Below, piece by piece: positions 50,350 to 62,140 of a stretch of DNA of 64,000 bases. The position numbers and the translations under genes were made by a program. Each line of letters starts with the position of its first letter. The stretch's first letter is position 1. The stretch comes from Seriola aureovittata (lineage: Eukaryota; Chordata; Actinopteri; Carangiformes; Carangidae), in the NCBI RefSeq assembly GCF_021018895.1, contig NC_079384.1:13307640-13371639 (forward strand), read 5' to 3'. Under the pieces are notes generated by a model that was given only the letters and a program-made list of their open reading frames with translations, was not told the origin of the DNA and searched no databases.

Positions 50350-52587
50350 TCCATCTGTTTGAATTTAGCATTTATTATCACAAGAGATTATTGTTTTAGT
50401 TCATTGATCCTGAATGCGCTTTTTCAGTGTGTTTTTCTTGATGTTTGTTCAGATCTTGTTCCCACTGTAGATCCAATGGTACATTACTGAACAGAGACTC
50501 AACATCAAATGACACAAATCTGTATCTATTTTCATAAAAGTCTACTGGTTCTGTAGCTGAATGACAGCTGTCATGAGTCTAATTCAAACATTTTTAAATA
50601 TTAACCTGTATATTCAAAATAAACATATCCCCCCTCGTTTTATTTATTTATTCTTTTTGAAAATTAAAAACTGAAAATAATGAGCCTCGCATATTGAGCA
50701 GTAATATTTCTCAGCCGGTGGATGCAGTGGATGGAAACACATTTCAGCATTAGTCCAGTGTTAAGCGTATCAACTATATTGGCATGTTCACAGCTGCAGA
50801 AAATTGAGTGAGGTGTACAGAGAGGGAGCCTGTGCTTGTGCAGACAGGATGGTGGTAATAGGCTGTCTGAGTGCTTAGCAGATGGGGGGGGGGGGTCTCC
50901 CACACTGAGGCCAGAGAAATGGACTTCTAATGGCTTATCCAAAGGTGTTCAATGACAGTTAACCTTTCCAGCTAATGATTAAGGTGACTCTTAATATGTA
51001 TCACACATCGGCCCCAGATAGCATTTAGTCAGCAATGGAGATAAATGCAGTACATGAATATTGTATAGCTTTAAAATACCCTAGATCCCTCAGCGTTGTA
51101 GTCTCAACAGTGATGGTTATTCCTGTTCAAGGTCAGTTGGTCGGGGCAGTGAGGGAAGCCCCAGTCCTGTGCCTACGCTAATGAAATTTATACCTTCCAG
51201 TAAGCTCAGCTGATCGGGACCCTCACTGCCACAGACCTAACATAAAGTAAGAGACCAGCAGATGATGCGTGAGGAACCTCTCGATTCCCACGGGAAGCTC
51301 AGTTCCAGTGACGGTTTAACTTAAAACATGACAGAGGTGGACGGCTCCGTTGGAGCTGCCTGTGCAGCAGATGTCTGCTCACCTGCCAGTGTCACTTACC
51401 TGAGCATTACATCTTAATGCCCCTTTATTGCCTGCTCATGAAACCCTGATGCAATCCACTCAAGTGGCTTAATAACCGCCCTTGTTTCACCTTGCCACCT
51501 TTTATTGCACATTCTGATGTATCTTCATGCGATGCCTTGGGCAGTGATTTGTTGCAGGTTGTTTACTGATTAGTAATTGTGTGGAAAATGCTTACGCCAA
51601 GAAGCAGGGACCAAGACTGAGACACAAGAAGAACCCAGGGTGATTGTTCCTTAAATAAAATAAACCAGGTTATTGAAAATGCTGTGCTTGACATTTTTCT
51701 CCTACTCTCATGATAAGCTTTTTTTTTTTCCTCAGTGGGTAATTCCTAGAGATTAGTACACACATTGTTGTATGGCGGGGTTTGCCAGGGAATGAAGTTA
51801 AATAGTGGATGGGCCTCTGACTCTGTAAGGAGCAATCATAATTCCCCTCTAAAAGCTTCATGCCACTTAAGTTATTAACATTTAATTCTGCGACATCAGA
51901 GTGGATTAACCCATCAGACAGTGTTCTCATTAAGATCTACTCATTGCATCTTTTTTCGGGAGTGCCTCAAGCCCTTCTATACCTCAGTCTGCCATAGAGA
52001 GAGAGACTGAACCTGTGTTTCACCTCTGTTGGAAGCACACATTCTGTCACAAGGGCAAACACTTACTCTTTGTGGAAGTGCAAACTACTGTTTTTTCTCT
52101 TCTTGTCTGGCTGCAGCTTTAACACTACAGTTCAGTTTTCCAATTAATTGTCATTGTATATTGTGTGTCGTATCTGTTTTGCATCTTGTAGTGCTTGTTT
52201 TTTACCTATCCAGGGAAAGCGGATAGAAAGTAGCTGTCAGCTAAAAAAAAAAAAAAAAAAAAAAGCATCCCTTCCCTTTAATGTTTTTGAAGAAATATGT
52301 TGAGTAAAATAAAATGAAAATAAAAAACAAAACTTGAAGAAACAAGAAAAAACATAACCCAAACGTCTGACTCTTTTCTGACATGAAATTTTCTTATGAG
52401 TTCAAATGTCAAATGTTGTGTATGGTGGTGTTTGCATGCGGTTTGAATATGAATGCCACAAGCAAAGTTGTTGCACAGAGTTAGAAACAATAGATGGGAT
52501 GTAAAAACCTTTTATTTTAAGGCAGGAAAATGCTCCTTTCATCAGTAAGAAGACTAGATCCAAACACATTTCCTCTTATCTTTCCAG

Positions 52588-52666
52588 AGTGTTCCTACGG
52601 GCCATTAATCAGTATGCAGCAGTGCTGAACAAGAAATTTCTGGATCAAACCAACTTTGAGCTACAG
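52588..52666 (+). CDS. dock1: DOCK1 coding exon (window exon 3 of 10)
   Basis: The first base (A) completes the Lys codon left open by the previous exon. It is followed by 26 codons, VFLRAINQYAAVLNKKFLDQ to NFELQ, ending in phase 0. The acceptor is TTATCTTTCCAG and the donor GTAAGA. The block belongs to the helical scaffold between DHR-1 and DHR-2. NKKFLDQ distinguishes it from DOCK5, which I recall as differing here. Confidence 0.95.
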
Positions 52667-53704
52667 GTAAGACCTGAATCAATGAAAGCATTTTTTTTTT
52701 TAAACAACCTTGATACCAGCCCTCCTGCCCCCCCACCCACTCCCCCAAAGACAATGTTCTTTTAGTCAAGGCAACACTGGGTTATTATTTTAAGTAGTTT
52801 TAGAAGATGTCTTTTTTTTTTTTTTTTTCCTTTTTTTTTTTTTAAGAAAGCACTTCACTGTAGTTTCATGCTGAGGCTGTTTTTAATGTTCCAGATGCAG
52901 CATTGTTGGACCTTTTTGAAAAGAAAAAAAAGATCAGTGAAGGCAGTAGACATAAAAATTGTGGAGCTGGAACATCAGTTACTCTGTAATGGCTCGCAAT
53001 TTGATGTGCATTTCTGAATATTTTAACCTGCTCCCCTTTGAATAGGGGGAATTTCAAATGTCTGACATGTGGAAGAATGTTAATGTTGTCAACAACTAAA
53101 CTGCTCTGAGCTTTTAGAGCCTTTATGGATTGTATTATTGTGTTTTAGTGTGATTTATACCACTGCGTGCTCTCTTTACGATGTATGAATAAAGCTGTTG
53201 GGTTTTCCTTATTTTCAACTACAGCTCAGTGGTAGATCATTTATCTGGATACATCCATAAAATCTTACACAGCCATTTTTTTACTGTTGTAGCTTCAACA
53301 GTCGCGTATTCTGGCTGATGGGTATTTTCATAAGGAATTGTGTGCTATAATATATTTTTTATATTATACTCTTTGAAAACTCATCAAAGAAACTTATTTC
53401 TTATGTATGCATGCATGGACTATTTGCCCAGCTATGAATGATGGTGGCTACAGTAGCACTGCTTCTAGCTGCTGTCATTGTCTGATTGAGAGTGCACTCT
53501 GGAGGCAAGTGGCCTAAATCACCAACCTCTCCCGCTGTTGGGACAGCTTCCTGCCACACAAGTGTACCCATCTCATCCAAACCTTTTGATTTAATGAAAC
53601 TGTAAGTCTCTCCCACATAGGTGAGGTCTCGTATGGAGTGATATTGTTGTAAAACTGGTTTTGGACTACACTCCTGTCTGTCTCTTTGTCTTTATCTGGG
53701 TCAG
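52667..53704. other. DOCK1 intron (1038 bp)
   Basis: Contains poly-T runs (about 52811-52844) and nothing else recognisable. The acceptor TCTTTATCTGGGTCAG ends at 53704. Confidence 0.9.
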
Positions 53705-53805
53705 CTGTGGAACAACTACTTCCACCTGGCTGTAGCCTTCCTCACCCAGGAGTCTTTGCAGCTGGAGAACTTCTCAAGTGACAAAAGAGCCAAGATCTTC
53801 CACAA
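53705..53805 (+). CDS. dock1: DOCK1 coding exon (window exon 4 of 10)
   Basis: Encodes 33 codons, [20 protein letters not shown] to RAKIFH, plus AA of a split Lys codon. [20 protein letters not shown] is identical to the mammalian DOCK1 segment as I recall it. The donor GTGAGT at 53806 is followed within 11 bases by a long CT repeat. Confidence 0.95.
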
Positions 53806-53816
53806 GTGAGTATGAG

Positions 53817-53852
<36 letters not shown>

Positions 53853-53885
53853 CTCTCGCTCTCTCTCTCTCTCTCTCTCTTTCTC
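53817..53885. repeat. (CT)n microsatellite next to a donor site
   Basis: About 69 bp of CT units with two CTCG interruptions, starting 11 bases after the GTGAGT donor of the preceding exon. In RNA it would be a long CU tract of the kind bound by PTB proteins; any splicing effect is inference. Confidence 0.95.
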
Positions 53886-55534
53886 AGTCCACGGGACATC
53901 CTCATTGCACACCAACACAGCCCGAGCTCCATTCCCAGCATGAGCAGCCTTTATATAATTCATGACATGGAAGCTGAGGGATACCCAACTCCCCATGGCT
54001 CCAATAGAGGCTGCACTAGTTTTTCGCCCTTCTGAACAAAGCAGAACCGCCTCACACTTACTCCAGGGGTTATGGAGAGCACATCTTGTACTCAAATCTC
54101 GAGTGTCAGACAAAGTTGGGAATCCCCTCTTGGAATTAAGACGCAGGTCTTTGGTTTCTGCTGAAAGCATCTCCCCCATGGTTTTGTTCTTCTTCTTATT
54201 CTCCCAACAGAAAAAAAGGGGAGATTAAGTTTTAAATCTACAAAGTTTAGATATTTATTGTCAGTGAAAGTGTGCTCTAAAGCCTAACCCTCATTTCAGC
54301 GTTCAAGTTCAAAGAGCGCTTTCATTTCCCGTTCATCCGCTGCCTGTAACTACAAAGAACCATTCATCTACATTAGTATTTCTCATAGAGTCTGGTAATG
54401 CAGCCAAATGTGTAAATGCTTTCTGGGCAGACGTGCAGCATATTGGCTCACATCTTCATTTGGAGGAGCTTTTGTCACTAAAACATACATCACACTGGCC
54501 CGTGTTTGACAGAGAGACCTCTCATTGGTCAGTGCTTTATTATTGGCCCTGATAATCTCCCACACAAACAGCCAAACACAGTAAACAAGACATCCTCAGC
54601 CTCCCCTCCCCCTGCCTTTCTTCCACTTGTCAGCCTTCCCAGAAAGAAACAGCTTTGTGATTGACACACATAAGAACTGCCATTCCTGTTGTAAGTCTAG
54701 GGAAAAAAAGGCTGATCAACTGCCTTGCTATTTCCGGACTGTTTAGTTAACGTTCCTACATATAGCATACAAATACAAGTAGGTTGCTTCCAGAGAATCA
54801 GATCATATACAGGGTTTGTCAGTTTCTCTTTCACCCAGTCTTTCTACTTCCACCCACCCACTCTCCCCTGTTCTATCTCTGTGTCTGCCTCTCTCCACCT
54901 ACCTCTCACCTTCTGTCTTTTACCTCTCCCTCTGTGCATCCCGTTTCCTTGTGTGTTGGCGCATGAACTGTCAGTCCTGCCTGCAATACCAATTATTGTG
55001 CCTTGCTCGGGAGCAGAGAACAGAGGGGGGTGAAATCAGAGGTGTGCGGAGCGCGGCTCTTTACCGCTCTGCATCGGCTTCTCTCCTGCGTCACACACAC
55101 GTCTCCCTCAGTGCTGTTTGTGAAGTTCTGCTCTATTACTGTCGTCTGTGGGATCCTCATTTCCTTCTCACACTTAATCAACCAGGACGCTGATGACAGA
55201 GTAATATGTCTCAATAGATATGTACTGCGTAGTCTGCATAGGAGGATAAATGCGTGCCTTTACTCGTGTGTGAAAGGACGATTCCAATTTTTCACAATCT
55301 GGGTCATGATTTCGTAGTTTTTGTCATCCACATCAATAATGATAACACTGTACTCACCAAGTTATTTGCTAAGATCTAGCAGTACTGTGAAATACGCACA
55401 GGTCAAGAACCATGAGCAGATCAACAGGAACACTTACAGCAAACCCCAAGGTTAGCCGAACTTATTTAGAAGAGAAAATAATTCATTCTCTCTTCTACTT
55501 TGATCTAGTGTTCAGTTTTGTTCAGCATTTTTTA

Positions 55535-55715
55535 TGGTTTTGATCCTCGGCTCCTCCAGTCTGCGTTTAAAAGTGTCCTTAAGCAAGATACTGAACCCCA
55601 CCTTGCCCCTGATGGCTGTTCCATCAGTGTGTGATTGTGATGTATGAATATGTGAGTGAATGGGTGAATGTGGCAAGTACTGTAAAGCGCTATATAAGTG
55701 CAAGTCCATTTACCA
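55535..55715. repeat. Dispersed fish repeat (SINE/LINE-tail-like)
   Basis: Contains AAGTGTCCTTAAGCAAGATA, CTGAACCCCACCTTGCCCCT, GATGGCTGTTCCATCAGTGT, GTGAATGGGTGAATGTGGCA and GTAAAGCGCTATATAAGTGC followed by AAGTCCATTTACCA. This order is that of a very common teleost interspersed repeat. It has no coding capacity. Confidence 0.75.
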
Positions 55716-56023
55716 TGATACTGCCATATCGTTAGACATACCTCAGCAACAGACTACGAAAATAAGATTAAAGTTTAATTTTTCATCCACCTGTTCATGT
55801 GGAAGGGCTACCGCCCGAGCCTGTGGAAACGAAGCCCCACATACACATCCAGAGCACGAGAAATGAGCATGCGGCAATGTCATTGTCATGGTGTCCACGT
55901 ACAGTGTGAGTGATGAAGAGAGGGAGTGTCATATTGTCAGGTTTTGTGAATATCTCACACTTCTTTAGCTTTTGGCTTTGATCACATCTCATCTGTTCTT
56001 ACAGGCCACTACCTGTCAATCAC

Positions 56024-56025
<2 letters not shown>

Positions 56026-56069
<44 letters not shown>

Positions 56070-56074
56070 CGTGT
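56026..56074. repeat. (TG)n microsatellite
   Basis: About 20 TG units ending in GTGCGTGCGTG. Confidence 0.94.
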
Positions 56075-57323
56075 CTCTCTTGCTGTATCTGCCACTCTGT
56101 CTGTCTGTGTTTTTTTTTCTCCATCTCTTCTGTTTCCATCACCTCATGCCTCCACATCCATCTCCTCCTTTTGCCTCTCAATCCTGCTCTTTGCCCTGTG
56201 ACCCAGTTTCATTACACAGCACAAGCTGCCGAGAGCCCCGCATCCACTCCCCGCTCGCTGCTGTCCCTCTGTGTACACGTTATTCTTAGTTAACCCCACA
56301 GAGAGCTTTCCCGCCCCTCAGCTGACAGGTACGTGTTGTAGGTCCTGACAGGCGGCAGTCATTGCTGCCTGTCTCGTTGCCTATAGGAGTGTGACAGAAC
56401 AGCACCCTGCATCTGTCTTGGCTCAGACGAGGATGTGATGCGTCCTGCATCCGTCCATAAGCGGAGACACAAACCCACATGCTTCCACTGGCGCACATAC
56501 ATGTTGTGAGCACAATCATACACACAGATATGTGCAGGAATAAATTACATATAGTTGTATATTAATGTGTGGATGACAGGCCAGAACAGTTGAAGAGCTG
56601 ATGCATTATGCATTACCAATTCCTCTTCTTCTTCTTTTTTTTTGCATGCAGCTTTACAGTAATTTGTAGAGGCGGGCATCTTTTTATATTTTATCATCTT
56701 GCCAATACTCTGCCTAAAGATCAATCCTTGGGCTTTGCAACACTCCTCCCTCTGACAGCTAAATATGGTGAAGTCATTTGACCTGGCCAGGCTGTAAAGA
56801 GGTGACGCAGCGTCTTTGTTCAGGATTCTTTCGATGCTCTTCTCCTCTCTGTCAAAATACATCAGTGTGTCTTTGTACAATATTGGCAAAGCAATTGATT
56901 GGGTTTCAGAATTCCATCAGGGCTACGGGGTGCTCTGAAATGTCACATTATGTGAATGAGACTCTGAAGGGATATTAATTTGAGTTGAGGATAGGTGTCA
57001 TGCTCAGAGCTCTCACTCTCATCTCTCTTTACTTCTTTACAATGTCATGCAAGGTGTCATGTCACCGGTAAGCCATGAAGAGGAGACAGAGGCGTAACTC
57101 CATTATTCGCTCAGTGTGATAGTCTGTCGTCAGCCGAACCTGATTCTTGGCATTGGCAAACGGCGCAGTCGCCTGCAGCGCCACCATCTGGAGAGGGCAT
57201 GAGACCGGAGGGAGGAAACAATGATTGATGACTCTGACACCACATTTAAGCTTTAAAAGAAGAGTTTTGTGAAATCTACTTTTCTTCTTTGGGGACCCTG
57301 GTTGTGCTGATGAAAATGTTTCC

Positions 57324-57753
57324 GTAAAGGTCCAATATTGTATAAAGAGAGATTTCTTTTATGATTGCACAGCAGGTCCTATTCTATATTAATCTGTGAA
57401 ACTATCAAAGAGCTCGCTCCACAGAGAAATGCACACAGCCTGTATTCAGAAACTGTGCCTTACAACGAGGCGTCAGGACTTCTATAACTTTGTGATGTCA
57501 CAACACAGCCATGCCCTAAGACCAGCCCACCTGGACCCACCATCCAACCTCGCAGGATTTGGTTTCTCTGAGTGTTTACCTGAAATCTGCTATATTTTTA
57601 TTATTAGATCATTCAGAAAGCAGTCGGGCAATCAGAAGAGAGGCTCAGAGCCTACATTGAGATTGTTTTGGTGCTTAAAAACACAAATTGATCTTCTTAT
57701 GGATATCAACACTTCAATTAAAACACCAGAAAAGTGTAAAATATGGGACCTTA
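57324..57753. mobile_element. TTAA-type MITE relic
   Basis: Left end TAAAGGTCCAATATTGTATA and right end AAAATATGGGACCTTAAA are inverted repeats around AGGTCC(A/C)ATATT. The outermost bases are TAA on the left and TTAA on the right, consistent with a TTAA target as used by piggyBac-like transposases. Interior blocks, CACAGAGAAATGCACACAGC, TTCAGAAACTGTGCCTTA, ACTTTGTGATGTCACAAC and CATCCAACCTCGCAGGATTT, agree with a teleost MITE that I remember as abundant. The 133-codon open frame across it is not a host gene. Confidence 0.7.
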
Positions 57754-59383
57754 AAAAAGAAGAATGTTTTTCATTTTCAAAATACAACATGCTTTAGAAT
57801 AGCAACAAAAGAGGCCGTTCAGATTCACCAGTTCACAGCTTTTGCACAAGGTTGTGAGGTAACTTCGACCAAATGAAAACAATCGCCTCAATTAAAGCTT
57901 AAACACATTATAAATCAGTGGGTTATTTATCAGAGTTATCCATCAACTTTGCGCACAGCTTCTTTTTTGGTTCAGCAGCCTGGTCAGCCTCACAGCCTGG
58001 CTGAAAGCAGAGACTGTGATGGTTTGGCACTGCTCCACAACAGAGCCACAATATTGCGGTTCAGTGCAGATATTCCCCACGGTGAACCACCAGTGAAAAT
58101 ACATCTGATTACTTCTCAGCAGGCAATGGTGCAGCTAAAGTGTGCCATACCAGGCCAGTGGTAAGAGGGTGAAAGCGGTGAGAAATAGCTCTCTCAGGAC
58201 TGCTGTCTTCATTGTGTCCACTATATTCTTGATCTTAAAACAGCTCCAGGCTTGAACTTACTCTATTTTCTTATCCATCTTTTTTAAGAGAACTGAAGCC
58301 ATTACTGTTGTTTCATGTGATCGGTTTCACAGAAACTCGCTTTCTGCCTCTCTGCCCACTATTTCTACTCCTGTTAGTCTCTCCATCATTCACTGTCTGT
58401 CTTTCCTTCTGTGTCCTTTCCACTTCACTGTTTGTCCTCTCTGTGACCGGGGGACAGTGTGGCGGGCAGGGAGATGGGTCCCAAGCTGCCATGGAGATTG
58501 GTTCATGACCCGGACATGGCGGAGCTGACCAGCTTATAAGCCTTCATTTGTAAAAAGCTTGACAAAGATGTCCAGCTTCTTTTGCAAATCTTTGTTTTAT
58601 ATAAAGGCTCTTGACCTGCCAAGCTGACCTCAGAGAACTAGTACCAACAAAGACTGTCTGATCAAACACTTGCCTCATGTCATCTGTCTTTGGTTTTCTG
58701 TGTGTTCAAATTCACAAAGAGAAGAGAAGATAGACCACAGCTGACAGTCTGCTGACTGCTCGTGTGCACGGCGTGTTGTGAACGTGCATCAGTGGAAAAA
58801 CCTCATCCGTGTGCACAACAAACTAACTTACAGTGGTCAGGGCACCGTAAACCTGTCTAAACATTCTCATTGTATGCTTGTGTAATTGGTGTCGTTCAGA
58901 CATAGATGAGACTCAAGGAGCTGCGTTCCACCATTTACACTATTTAGCAGGAAGAAAACAGGAAACACACACATTATATATGATCTTTAGTTTGGCCTCT
59001 GGACATATGGACCTCCATCAGAGCGAAGCAGCACTCAGAGGGGCTGTCTTTGTTCAAGAAGCTTGTTTTTCAGTAACTAGATTTTGTGTTTTGTTTTTTT
59101 TTTGTTTTTTCCCCTAGTTTTTGGGTTCATTCTCTTTCTCTTTGCTCCTCTCATTTCTCTGTCATTGACTTTGGGTCTGTTGTCAGCGGCAGAGCCAAAA
59201 CACAACGTAGCCATGTTTGTTCAACATTCGGGGTTCCAGTCCTTATACATACAGCTTTACACATTTGAAATTGTCGGCACTGTTTTGTGTTGTTATAGTA
59301 TTCACTGAGTTTACCCATGAGTAAGTGCCATAAATTGACTTAAGCCTGTGTAACTTTTTTTTTTAATCCTGTTTGTGTTTCAG

Positions 59384-59442
59384 GTACCAGGACATGAGGA
59401 GACAAATTGGCTTTGAAATCAGGGATATGTGGTACAATCTCG
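59384..59442 (+). CDS. dock1: DOCK1 coding exon (window exon 5 of 10)
   Basis: A 59-nt exon: G completes the split Lys codon, then YQDMRRQIGFEIRDMWYNL (19 codons), then G of a split Gly codon. MRRQIGFEIRDMWYNLG is invariant with mammals. The acceptor GTGTTTCAG is good; the donor GTAACT is weaker than its neighbours. Confidence 0.94.
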
Positions 59443-60149
59443 GTAACTTTCCCAACTCCTTTGTTGATATGCTCACTTTTGCTTTCATGTAAACAAAAAA
59501 AATGTTTTTTTTTTTCTAAAGGAATTCACTGTTAAAGATCAATTGTACAAACTCCGCAGTAGAACGGCAGCAATTGACATGTGTTAAAGGGTTGATTTCT
59601 CAATTTGTGTTCATTATTATCTGCCAGCTAAGTACCTACACAGTCATTACAACTCAACCCAGCAAAGAACGGCAGCTAAATATAGACAATCATGTGTTAA
59701 TTAGCTTTATGTTGTGTGATGAGAGAGACTCAGCAGCAGTCAAGCCTCAATGGAGTGAGATTGTAGTGCAGGGATTGGGGCGTTAGATTTGGGCACCTGT
59801 GCCTCCTTTAAAGTTCTCTCATTGTAACCTACACCATCTGATCCTTTAATTAGAGCTTTCCACCAGATTAGATTGACTCATTCACTGGGTTTTTAATGAG
59901 CCCCTTGCTGTTTTTTACATGAGGTGTTTGGTTTAAAGTTATTTACCGCATGATTGTTATTGAAAAATCTGACGAGAGGAGACTTAATAAACACGGGGAG
60001 CTGGATTTCTGTTGCGTTCCCTGCAAACAGCTACTTTTAAATCTGCAGCACAGTAAGGATTATTCATGCCCTGTTAAAATCTTATTTTGTCCAAACTGAA
60101 TTCTGCAAATGAGCTGTGTAGTATACTGTGCATTTATTTCCTCTCTAAG
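59443..60149. other. DOCK1 intron (707 bp)
   Basis: Nothing recognisable inside. It ends with the acceptor TTTCCTCTCTAAG, an AAG acceptor, which is less favoured than CAG. Confidence 0.9.
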
Positions 60150-60298
60150 GGCCCCACAAGATAAAATTCATTCCAGAGATGGTGGGTCCTATCCTGGAGA
60201 TGACGCTCGTTCCTGAGATCGAGTTGCGAAAGGCCACCATCCCCATCTTCTTCGACATGATGCAGTGCGAGTTCCACTTCACATGCAGCTTCCAGCGG
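60150..60298 (+). CDS. dock1: DOCK1 coding exon (window exon 6 of 10)
   Basis: GG completes the Gly codon, followed by 49 codons: [20 protein letters not shown] ... [20 protein letters not shown]. This is the most strongly conserved block of the region. The end differs from human DOCK1 (human ...FHSTRSFQM), the variable loop just before [10 protein letters not shown]. The donor is GTGCGT at 60299; the end is phase 0. Confidence 0.94.
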
Positions 60299-61477
60299 GT
60301 GCGTCTTCAGATACAGGAAATAACTGTAGCAAAACCATAGAGGACACAAAAGAGGAGTAATATTAGAGGAGTAATGAAAAAAAAAAGGGGGCTTTATGAA
60401 AAGCAGTGGGTGTTGGTTTGGCAGTCAACAGTGCAGAGGGATAGCCCATCTGAGGAAAAAGTTTCATAGCCACAAGCTAATTCTGCAAATCTCATTTTGT
60501 TGTGCTGCGATTATCAACAGCCACGGTAAGTGGAACTTAATGTTATGCCTCGTTACAGAGCAAAATTAAGCCTTTCTGCATGAGGAAATCTGTTTGGCTA
60601 CAGCTGTTCCGCCATAAGATGTCGCAGACACTTTTTAGCTTTGTGATATTTATGTGGGCCCCCGAAGTATGTGATGCCTATTGTACTTGTATCAAATTAT
60701 AGAGCAACACAGGGATTTCCAATGTCCCTTAATATTCCTGTGAAGACAGTGGTAGTTAAAGCAGCGCCCCTCTCTCAGATCATTCCCGCCAGTAATGCAG
60801 TCTGTTTGGGGTGGGAGGGTGAAGCAGCGCCGCTAATTAAGTCAATGTGTCAGTCAGGATCTGGCTCATTGGAGGTGAGTGCCACTTTCTTATTCTTTCC
60901 TTTTAGTGAAATGTGATCAATTTCCCTGTGGCCTGATCTCCTTTTATGCTGTAAGCCAGTAATATTCCCTTTACTGGGTCTCTCTTTTTTTGTGTGTGTT
61001 GTAAACCCTTGATTTAACAGCGAGCAGCAGTTATATCTTTTCTTTCTCGACTGCACTCTCCATTCTTTTTGGGGTTTTGTGCCCTGCCAACAGTCAGTGA
61101 AGTCAGTGTTATAGTGCAATAAAACCTGCTTTTTATACAGCTGTCGCATACTAATATGGGCATACATCAGTGCCAGAAGCTACAGCAACAGCAGTGCAAA
61201 AAAAAAAACAAAAAGGGGGGGGTGATGTGTCTCATGATGTCGCCCTGTTCTGTAATCTAACCAAATTTACACAGATAAAGAAGCGCTTTAATAATGAACA
61301 GAAAACACCAGCCTGCAGCCAGCTGGGCTTCAAGAGAGTGACGATAAAAGTGGAAGCACAGATCCCCTCAGCCGAGCCTTGATGCAGAGAGCAAGCAAGA
61401 GTGAGACAGGGAGATGGCGTTAATGAATTGAAAAATTAGCTACACTGATTATTTACGCCTGCTCTGTCTAATTGCAG
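60299..61477. other. DOCK1 intron (1179 bp)
   Basis: No features beyond short A and G runs near 61198-61224. The acceptor is GCTCTGTCTAATTGCAG. Confidence 0.9.
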
Positions 61478-61563
61478 TTTGAGAACGAGATCATCACCAA
61501 GCTGGATCACGAGGTGGAGGGGGGCCGCGGAGACGAGCAGTACAAAGTTCTCTTTCAGAAAAT
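61478..61563 (+). CDS. dock1: DOCK1 coding exon (window exon 7 of 10)
   Basis: 28 codons, [20 protein letters not shown] to QK, then AT of a split Ile codon. [19 protein letters not shown] is a hallmark stretch of DOCK-A family members, and the exact residues match DOCK1. The donor GTAAGT is strong. Confidence 0.95.
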
Positions 61564-61983
61564 GTAAGTGCTGATTAATGGGCAGGATTACGCCTGAGCT
61601 TCTCACAAGTTAGATAATGCTAATTGCAACATAGCACTCCTCAAAATAATCACAGTGTGCTGATGATCACACGACTTCTCATCGCAGTTTTGACACTGAT
61701 ATTTGCTTTCAGTACACTGGGATGCTAACTTTGCTTTAATGGATGAAGAAAAAAAAAAAAAAGAATGTTTCCCCAAATCCTTAGAGGCAAAAGTTTGACA
61801 TTTTGAACAGTTGAAAAACCTCTTATACATGCTTCACATTTGTTTTCCCTCTCTGCCCCTGGCTTCTCTCCCTTCACAACCACGTCACACACAAAACATC
61901 ACTGCACCGCCACCACTCCAAACAAACACAAAATACACACACACACGCACACACTCACACACACACACACACACACACACTAG
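61564..61983. other. DOCK1 intron (420 bp) with unusual 3' end
   Basis: Its last about 50 bases are a CA microsatellite (61934-61980) followed by TAG, with no pyrimidine tract next to the AG. The nearest pyrimidine-rich stretch is 61839-61875. No AG occurs between 61810 and 61982. This suggests a distant branch point upstream of the repeat. Confidence 0.85.
61934..61980. repeat. (CA)n microsatellite in splice acceptor position
   Basis: A slightly interrupted CA run (one GC and one CT variant) that directly abuts the TAG acceptor of the next exon. CA repeats in RNA are known binding sites of hnRNP L. Confidence 0.95.
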
Positions 61984-62140
61984 TTTACTGGAGCACTGCA
62001 GGAAGCACAAGTATTTGGCCAAGACCGGCGAGAACTTCGTCACTCTGGTGGTTCGTCTGCTGGAGAGGTTGCTGGACTACAGGACCATCATGCATGACGA
62101 GAACAAGGAAAACCGCATGAGCTGCACTGTCAACGTGCTT
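61984..62140 (+). CDS. dock1: DOCK1 coding exon (window exon 8 of 10)
   Basis: T completes the split Ile codon, then 52 codons: [20 protein letters not shown] ... [20 protein letters not shown], ending VNVL in phase 0. The conserved protein fixes the acceptor at TAG|TTTACTGG even though the upstream sequence is a CA repeat. The donor is GTAAGA. The segment lies just before DHR-2. Confidence 0.95.

Larger units (their letters stand above)
37913..52587. other. DOCK1 intron (14,675 bp)
   Basis: A single large intron between donor GTAAGT and acceptor ATCTTTCCAG. It carries dispersed repeat copy B, a TG microsatellite, a complete hAT-like element, long poly-T runs (42149-42172, 43355-43380), a TTAGCATGCTA-type repeat, a TA/TG microsatellite, a 13-base G run near 50884 and a poly-A run near 52243-52264. 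No nested gene was recognised on either strand. Its size relative to the other introns (0.4-5.6 kb) fits growth by repeats, or retention of regulatory DNA. Confidence 0.85.
53806..59383. other. DOCK1 intron (5578 bp)
   Basis: Holds a CT microsatellite at the donor, a dispersed repeat near 55535-55715, a TG microsatellite and a TTAA-type MITE, each listed. No exon or nested gene was recognised. The acceptor is GTTTGTGTTTCAG. Confidence 0.88.

Noticed and set aside
57396..57797. 133-codon open frame
   Set aside because: Lies inside the TTAA-type MITE and has no similarity to host proteins that I recognise.
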